Source of the DNA: a bacterium
GTDB lineage: Bacteria > Zixibacteria > MSB-5A5 > GN15 > FEB-12
Direction: 5' to 3'
DNA length: 10,767 bases
Assembly (NCBI GenBank): GCA_030619425.1
Contig: JAUXBJ010000021.1
Span: 1 to 10,767, forward strand
Made by a program: the position numbers and the translations under genes. The stretch's first letter is position 1; each line of letters opens with the position of its first letter. Positions 6,510 through 10,767 of the stretch are shown here, in pieces. The notes under the pieces are model-generated. The model was given only the letters and a program-made list of their open reading frames with translations, ran no database searches and had not been told where the DNA came from.

Positions 6510-8318
6510 TTATTCTCGTGCGGTTGGGGTGGTGCGGAGGCGGGGCAGGATCACCGCAAAAGTCGTGCCTCCAGCGGCGGATGCCTTGACCGTCAACTCC
6601 CCCTGATGGTTCTCAATTATCCTCTTGCAGTTGGACAACCCCAGCCCATGACCGCCTTTCTTGGTGGTGAAGTGCGGCGTGAAAACCTTGGCCAGAGTTT
6701 GTTCCGACATGCCGGTGCCATTGTCGGATATCTCGATAGAGATTCGTTCTGTTCGATCACTGTAGTGGGCAACAATGCTGATTTCGCGCTTAACATCCTT
6801 ACCGGCGTCCTGCTCCTTGATAGCTTTTTCTTCGATAGCATCCGCGGCATTGTTGAGCAGGTTCATCAGCACCTGCTGAATCTGACCGACATCCATCTCC
6901 AGACTGGGAATGTCTTGACCAAGGTCGATTGTGAAGTGCATCCGTTTGAACCTCGGTTGCACCCGCATCGTGAACAGAAGATCCTCGATCAGGTGCTTGA
7001 CGTCGTAGCTGATGTACTCCGGCTCCGGCTTGGAGAAATCCATCAGGTTGTCGACGAATCGCTTGATTTTGAAGACATTCTCAACAATCGACTTGGCGTT
7101 GAAGCGGGCCTTATCGTATTTCTCGCGATCGAGATTCATCCCCATCAGTTCGGCGTTGGTTGAGGCGATGGCCAGATAGTTATTGAGTTCATGAGCGATG
7201 GAGGCAGCCATTTCACCTTTGGCGGCAAGCTTTTCTGAGAGGATAACGTATTTTTCCATCACCACCTTCTCGGTGATGTCCTCAATCGTGATTATCAACC
7301 CATTGTCACCTTGCGGTAAGGCGGAAATCGAAGAGATCTTTGTCGACAGTACTTTTTCGACATAGCCGGTATTGTGAAAATAGCGCGGGTCTGAGAAGTC
7401 TTCAGCGGTAACAAGAGCAGTGTTGATCATGCTTTGCCAACTGCCCTGCTGATCTGACGGCAGGAGATCGAGGAACATGGTCGGTGGATCACTGTCACCT
7501 AACGTCCTGACGGTCTCAACGTTTACCTCAAGGATTTCCAGGGCGCTCGAGTTGATCGTGACTACCCTGCCGCGCTCATTTATTACTACCATCCCGATCG
7601 GAGACTTGCTGATCACGGACTCATTGTATTTCTTCAGCCTTAGCAGTGAATCGTAGTGCGCGGCATTACGAAAAGCACCTGAAACCGCCTGCGCGTACAG
7701 TTCGAACAGGTACAGGTCGGACTTGAGAAACATCCGTGCTTCGTTCGAGTTGTCGACGTATATGACGCCGATGATCTCATGCTTATCCTTGATCGGTACG
7801 CACATGATCGAGCGCAGGTGCAATTCGACAACGGACGCCTGCTGAGCATAGCGCTCATCGGAGAGGGCATCGGAAGTATAGACCGACTTGCCGGTGGCCG
7901 CCACTTGTGAGGTCACGGAGTTCGATATTCTGAACTCCTCCTCCATCATCTCTTCCTGACACAGGTTGTAGGCGGTGCGGATCTGAAGCGCTCCGTTCTC
8001 GTCCAGCAGCATGATCAAGCCGCGCTCAGCTTGCATCAGCTCGATCGCCTTGCGCATCACGATTTGCAGCACATCATCCAGGAGCAGCGACGAATTGATG
8101 GCATGCAAAACGGTCAATAGCGCCTGAAGATCGGCGGTTGCCTTGACGCCGTCAGGGTTTCTCAGATCGATGCGCGGATTGGTATCGGCTACCTCATCCA
8201 GTGTTGCTTCCAGGTCGGCGAAGATGTCAGCGGTATCCCCGGACGACACGGTCTTGTCGCGTGGATCAGGAGGCTTATTGGAGCTCTTGTAGGTCTTATT
8301 TTGGTCAATAGATGTCAT
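6510..8318 (-). CDS. soluble GAF-PAS sensor histidine kinase
   Basis: A 602-residue kinase with no membrane segment or signal peptide. Residues 1-60 are polar and probably disordered. A GAF domain spans about 65-217 (ERGLIMLLDENG, then LRSIMCVPIKDKHEIIGVIYVDN-like core), a PAS domain about 228-350 (SPIGMVVINERGRVVTIN), then the dimerisation/phosphoacceptor helix with H376 in IAHELNN (374-380). The ATPase domain follows: N box LMNLLNNAADAI (484-495), DNGTG (532-536), FTPHFTTKKGGHGLGLSNC (546-564). All catalytic boxes are intact. The HELNN form places it with NtrB/NtrY-like kinases. It should sense a cytosolic ligand through GAF/PAS and autophosphorylate; no response regulator gene is visible in the window, so the partner is elsewhere. 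It overlaps nothing, ends one base before the Ser/Thr kinase start, and is 108 bases from the upstream gene. The ATG at 8318 lacks a strong ribosome site; GAGAG at 8332-8328 is the best candidate. Confidence 0.95.
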   Translation of the reverse strand: MTSIDQNKTYKSSNKPPDPRDKTVSSGDTADIFADLEATLDEVADTNPRIDLRNPDGVKATADLQALLTVLHAINSSLLLDDVLQIVMRKAIELMQAERGLIMLLDENGALQIRTAYNLCQEEMMEEEFRISNSVTSQVAATGKSVYTSDALSDERYAQQASVVELHLRSIMCVPIKDKHEIIGVIYVDNSNEARMFLKSDLYLFELYAQAVSGAFRNAAHYDSLLRLKKYNESVISKSPIGMVVINERGRVVTINSSALEILEVNVETVRTLGDSDPPTMFLDLLPSDQQGSWQSMINTALVTAEDFSDPRYFHNTGYVEKVLSTKISSISALPQGDNGLIITIEDITEKVVMEKYVILSEKLAAKGEMAASIAHELNNYLAIASTNAELMGMNLDREKYDKARFNAKSIVENVFKIKRFVDNLMDFSKPEPEYISYDVKHLIEDLLFTMRVQPRFKRMHFTIDLGQDIPSLEMDVGQIQQVLMNLLNNAADAIEEKAIKEQDAGKDVKREISIVAHYSDRTERISIEISDNGTGMSEQTLAKVFTPHFTTKKGGHGLGLSNCKRIIENHQGELTVKASAAGGTTFAVILPRLRTTPTARE

Positions 8319-8321
8319 TAA

Positions 8322-8364
8322 GCCGATCTCTCAAACAGACGTTTACACTGTTTCAGTTATCGGC
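8322..8364 (-). promoter_or_regulatory. nested inverted repeats just before the histidine kinase start
   Basis: GCCGAT (8322-8327) pairs with ATCGGC (8359-8364), and inside it AAACAG (8333-8338) pairs with CTGTTT (8348-8353). In the minus-strand mRNA this would fold into a two-part stem ending three bases before the ATG, with the GAGAG ribosome-site candidate in the internal bulge. It could lower or modulate translation of the kinase, or be an operator at DNA level. No T-run follows, so it is not a terminator, and no convincing promoter boxes were found in this gap. Confidence 0.35.
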
Positions 8365-8426
8365 CTTAAGGGGCGAAGCATTAACCGACCCAAAGTTCCA
8401 GGCCTTCTTAACCGATGTTCTCTTTG

Positions 8427-9062
8427 TTACTTGCGACGAACCTCGGCCGGTGAGAACGGCAGGGTACGGCCGGAAAAACTCTCTCGACCAAAGCCGGTGA
8501 GTTTTAAGAAATGTCGAAAGAGGTACTCGAGAGCCGACTCATCGTTCTTGAGGGAGTCGCTTCTCGGCGCTAAGGTATAGCCGGTCATGGAGATACACGT
8601 TAGTTCGAGACTGAGGTAGTAGCGGCTGAGACTATCCAGTCGGGCGTAATCGATCAAGTCGATGACCACTGAGTCAGTCAGGAATCGATGCATTCCAGCC
8701 AGCGTGGCGAATCTGCCGGACTGTTGGAAATCCTTGCCGCCCGTCTGGAGAACAAAATCCTCGGTGATTATTCGATATCCAATTCTCACCATCCCACCCT
8801 TAACTTCTATCGTCTCAGCGCCCCAGAGGCGTCGAGGACGTTTCAGGGTCAATTGGAAATCAATGACCAGATCGATTCCGTCGTGGATATTGTCAACTCG
8901 GGTCGACGACATCAGCGGAGCCAGGTCCAGCCAGGCTGCCAACTGTGGTTCGTTGTCGAAAACACCGAAGTCCAGTTGCTCGGCGCTGTGCCCGTCAGGG
9001 GCCGGGGCGATGAGAAGTACCGCCACCGTCAGCAATCGCACTAGATGCAAGATTTTCTGCAT
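8427..9062 (-). CDS. exported DUF4390-like protein
   Basis: A 211-residue protein whose N-terminus MQKILHLVRLLTVAVLLIAP is a typical signal peptide, probably cut near HSA-EQ (26-28); there is no lipobox Cys. The mature part is beta-rich: RVDNIHDGIDLVIDFQLTL (55-73), RPRRLWGAETIEVKGG (75-90), YRIITEDFVLQTGG (96-109), a short helical segment, then RYYLSLELTCISM (147-159). This order matches my memory of DUF4390, a periplasmic domain of unknown function whose gene often lies beside an NtrY-like histidine kinase; here a GAF-PAS histidine kinase is the next gene. The family call is from layout rather than strict motifs and is tentative. The gene starts 26 bases after the outer-membrane protein ends, suggesting one operon. 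CAGG just before the ATG at 9062 is a weak ribosome site. A role in sensing or envelope assembly is only inferred. Confidence 0.65.
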   Translation of the reverse strand: MQKILHLVRLLTVAVLLIAPAPDGHSAEQLDFGVFDNEPQLAAWLDLAPLMSSTRVDNIHDGIDLVIDFQLTLKRPRRLWGAETIEVKGGMVRIGYRIITEDFVLQTGGKDFQQSGRFATLAGMHRFLTDSVVIDLIDYARLDSLSRYYLSLELTCISMTGYTLAPRSDSLKNDESALEYLFRHFLKLTGFGRESFSGRTLPFSPAEVRRK

Positions 9063-9088
9063 ACCTGGTGCAGCCTGGTTCTATCCTT

Positions 9089-10767
9089 CTAAAAGACCTG
9101 GGCCAGGCGGACATAGATTTTGGGATCGTCGTCGTCGGAACTATCCAGCCGCTTGGCGAGGCTAATGCGGAAATCGCTGCCGAACGACAGAGCAATCCCC
9201 AGCGAGTGTTTAAGTTCGATGTCATCGCCCAGACTTGTCTCGTTGGCAATCTGGCCCATATCCCAAATAATCGATGTCGCAATATCGGTGGCCGGAAAGC
9301 GCGTACGGTATTCAGCGTTGGCCATCCAGAAGCGGGTGCCCATGTACTCCTTGTGGTCATAGCCGCGAAGGGTACCGAGACCACCCAGGAAGAACCGCTT
9401 GTAGATCGGAAGGTAGCCGTCGCTGCCGCCGTACATTCCCCGCAGAATCAACATCGAGCGCCGGTGCACTTTTTGGAAACGAGTAAGAGCAAGGGTGTAC
9501 CGACGGTAGTCGAAGTCTGACGACAAGTCGGGGTGAGCGTACTCCAGCGAAGATGCGAGCCGCCATGAGGAACGGCCGAACCGATCATCCGGATCGCCGG
9601 TATCCCAGTCAAGGTCAACGGAGAGGTAGGCGTTGGTTGTCGAATCGATTTCGCTAATCAGGGCAGTTTGGTAGCTGCCGTCGACGGTGGCGTAATTGTC
9701 GGCGAACCTCTTGTTGCCACCGAACAGATGCCACAGATTGTGGTGAGCCGCGAGCCACTTGGTTTCCTCGTAACTATAGCCAACTTGAAGCAGGGTTGTG
9801 TTCACAGGTCGGAAACGCGCATAAGCCCAGCCGCCCTCTGCTTCATAGTAGTCCTTGTAATCCTCACCGACCAGCAGCGCGAAGGCGGTGTTCTCGCAGT
9901 CACTCAACAGCCAGTCATCCTCCGAAACCAAGTGGCGGTAGTATTCCCCACCGACAGCCAGAGCTGGATTCCGAAGGATTGTTTGCTCCAGACCGAAATC
10001 GAAGCGCCACCTCTCCGAAGCAAAGGCGTACGCACCATCCATCCAAATTTGTGGCAGGAGTGAATCAGGATCCTCGAACTCCCAACCGAGACCGAGCAGC
10101 AAACCATCGACTCGGTTGTACTCGAGGGCTCCGGTCATGTCGAAGCGGTCTACTCGGCGACGGAAGCGATGACGGAGTGTGACGCGGCGTTCGTCATGGG
10201 TGTACATCTCGCCGTACACGGTGGCGTCTCTCGCCGCGTCGACCCGGCCGGTCAGGGTAGCCAGATCACCTCGAGCCACCGCTGCCGGTCCTACGTACAC
10301 ATTTCCGAAAAGAGACAGTACGTCCTTGTTGACCTCGCCGTAGACCTCGATATCGCCAATAACACTGAGCGCGAGTCCTCGGACAAACTCGTCCTCCTCA
10401 ATGACAATGGGTTGATCGAAGCTGATTCGATTGCCTTTCTTGAGACGAGTCACGCGGCTCGATTCACCGGGGACGGTCAAGAACGAGATGGCGAAATAAT
10501 CACCCTCATCAAGAATACCGACATCGATGACTTCCTCAAGATTGCGCCTCACCCCCTCCAGAATCAACCCGTCCTTGTCGAAGATGGGTACGCCGTCGGC
10601 ACTGACGACCCCGTTCTTGATCGTCACGCTCTTGCGAGCGAATTGAGTCGTGATTTCGCGATTGGAATCGGTAACGTGAATTGAGATATCGTCCTTGTGA
10701 TAGACAATGCGAAACAGTTCTTCGTAGCGATCCGACCGTTGATAGTCCTGATAACCGGTTTCACCCG
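9089..10767 (-). CDS. outer-membrane beta-barrel protein of Omp85/D15 type with polymer-like N-terminal region, 5' end cut by window edge
   Basis: The frame is open to the right edge, with 558 visible residues. A GTG at 10627 is possible as a start but unlikely, because upstream codons continue coding-like sequence (YEELFRIVYHKDDISIHVTD). Visible residues about 118-186 are rich in short G-D/V repeats (SVIGDIEVYGEV, SLFGNVYVGPAAVARGDLATLTGRV, ATVYGEM), like the right-handed beta-helix of bactofilins or polymer-forming proteins. From about 190 the sequence alternates aromatic and polar residues in amphipathic strands. LGGLGTLRGY (460-469) followed by GTRFWMANAEYR is the signature of the Omp85/bacterial surface antigen barrel (G-x-x-x-LRGY, then an N-x-E-x-R strand). 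The protein ends IYVRLAQVF, with the terminal Phe used for barrel recognition. It should sit in the outer membrane, with a role in export or envelope structure that I cannot specify; no POTRA domain is visible, but one could lie upstream of the window. It is first of four same-strand genes. Confidence 0.85.
   Translation of the reverse strand, partial: GETGYQDYQRSDRYEELFRIVYHKDDISIHVTDSNREITTQFARKSVTIKNGVVSADGVPIFDKDGLILEGVRRNLEEVIDVGILDEGDYFAISFLTVPGESSRVTRLKKGNRISFDQPIVIEEDEFVRGLALSVIGDIEVYGEVNKDVLSLFGNVYVGPAAVARGDLATLTGRVDAARDATVYGEMYTHDERRVTLRHRFRRRVDRFDMTGALEYNRVDGLLLGLGWEFEDPDSLLPQIWMDGAYAFASERWRFDFGLEQTILRNPALAVGGEYYRHLVSEDDWLLSDCENTAFALLVGEDYKDYYEAEGGWAYARFRPVNTTLLQVGYSYEETKWLAAHHNLWHLFGGNKRFADNYATVDGSYQTALISEIDSTTNAYLSVDLDWDTGDPDDRFGRSSWRLASSLEYAHPDLSSDFDYRRYTLALTRFQKVHRRSMLILRGMYGGSDGYLPIYKRFFLGGLGTLRGYDHKEYMGTRFWMANAEYRTRFPATDIATSIIWDMGQIANETSLGDDIELKHSLGIALSFGSDFRISLAKRLDSSDDDDPKIYVRLAQVF

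Noticed and set aside
6507..7163. Long plus-strand open frame of 218 codons antisense to the histidine kinase
   Set aside because: It lies wholly over the ATPase and dimerisation domains, whose motifs are all intact on the minus strand. Its own translation shows no recognisable domain.
10625..10627. GTG as the start of the outer-membrane protein
   Set aside because: The frame stays open for 46 more codons to the edge with protein-like sequence, and a signal peptide is absent after the GTG. The true start is outside the window.
10169..10684. Plus-strand open frame of 171 codons at the right edge
   Set aside because: Antisense to the outer-membrane protein gene, which continues in frame to the window edge; no family-like features.

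Overview
The window looks like a chromosomal segment of an uncultivated Gram-negative bacterium. It encodes an outer-membrane beta-barrel with a terminal Phe, an exported protein with a signal peptide, and long cytosolic signalling kinases, at moderate GC. The gene styles (PqqD-M50-HlyD fusion, TPR-rich Ser/Thr kinase, short peptide with a LEARIAP motif) would fit an FCB-type or deltaproteobacterial-type lineage. No marker gene is present, so this placement is weak.

Left edge (1-661, minus): a truncated TIGR02391/Ymh-like protein with an R-x4-H motif of HEPN type. It has its own good promoter and visibly AT-richer DNA, so it may be an accessory or defence-type gene. It is divergent from the next gene across 189 bp holding three GC-rich palindromes.

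Centre-left (851-3520, plus): a 769-residue fusion of a PqqD-like domain, an M50 site-2-protease-type membrane metalloprotease and an HlyD-type adaptor. It is followed by a self-contained micro-gene: near-consensus sigma70 promoter, foldable leader, good ribosome binding site, a 24-codon ORF ending LEARIAPAFSQGGQ, and two tandem intrinsic terminators. Together these look like a candidate peptide maturation and export pair, with the fusion protein as processor/exporter and the peptide as substrate. This is the most interesting part of the window.

Right two thirds (3479-10767, minus): four genes in one direction. In transcription order they are a partial outer-membrane protein (polymer-like N-terminal region plus Omp85/D15-type barrel), a small exported DUF4390-like protein, a soluble GAF-PAS histidine kinase, and a Ser/Thr kinase with a long TPR array. 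The two kinases are separated by one base (TAA-C-ATG), so they are probably translationally coupled and act in one pathway. The HK and STK modules resemble the HstK type of combined Ser/Thr-His kinase split over two genes. No response regulator is visible. The plus peptide unit and the minus kinase gene converge, and the second plus-strand terminator lies inside the 3' end of the kinase gene.

No tRNA, rRNA, CRISPR array, insertion sequence or other mobile element was recognised. No gene-free stretch exceeds about 225 bases.
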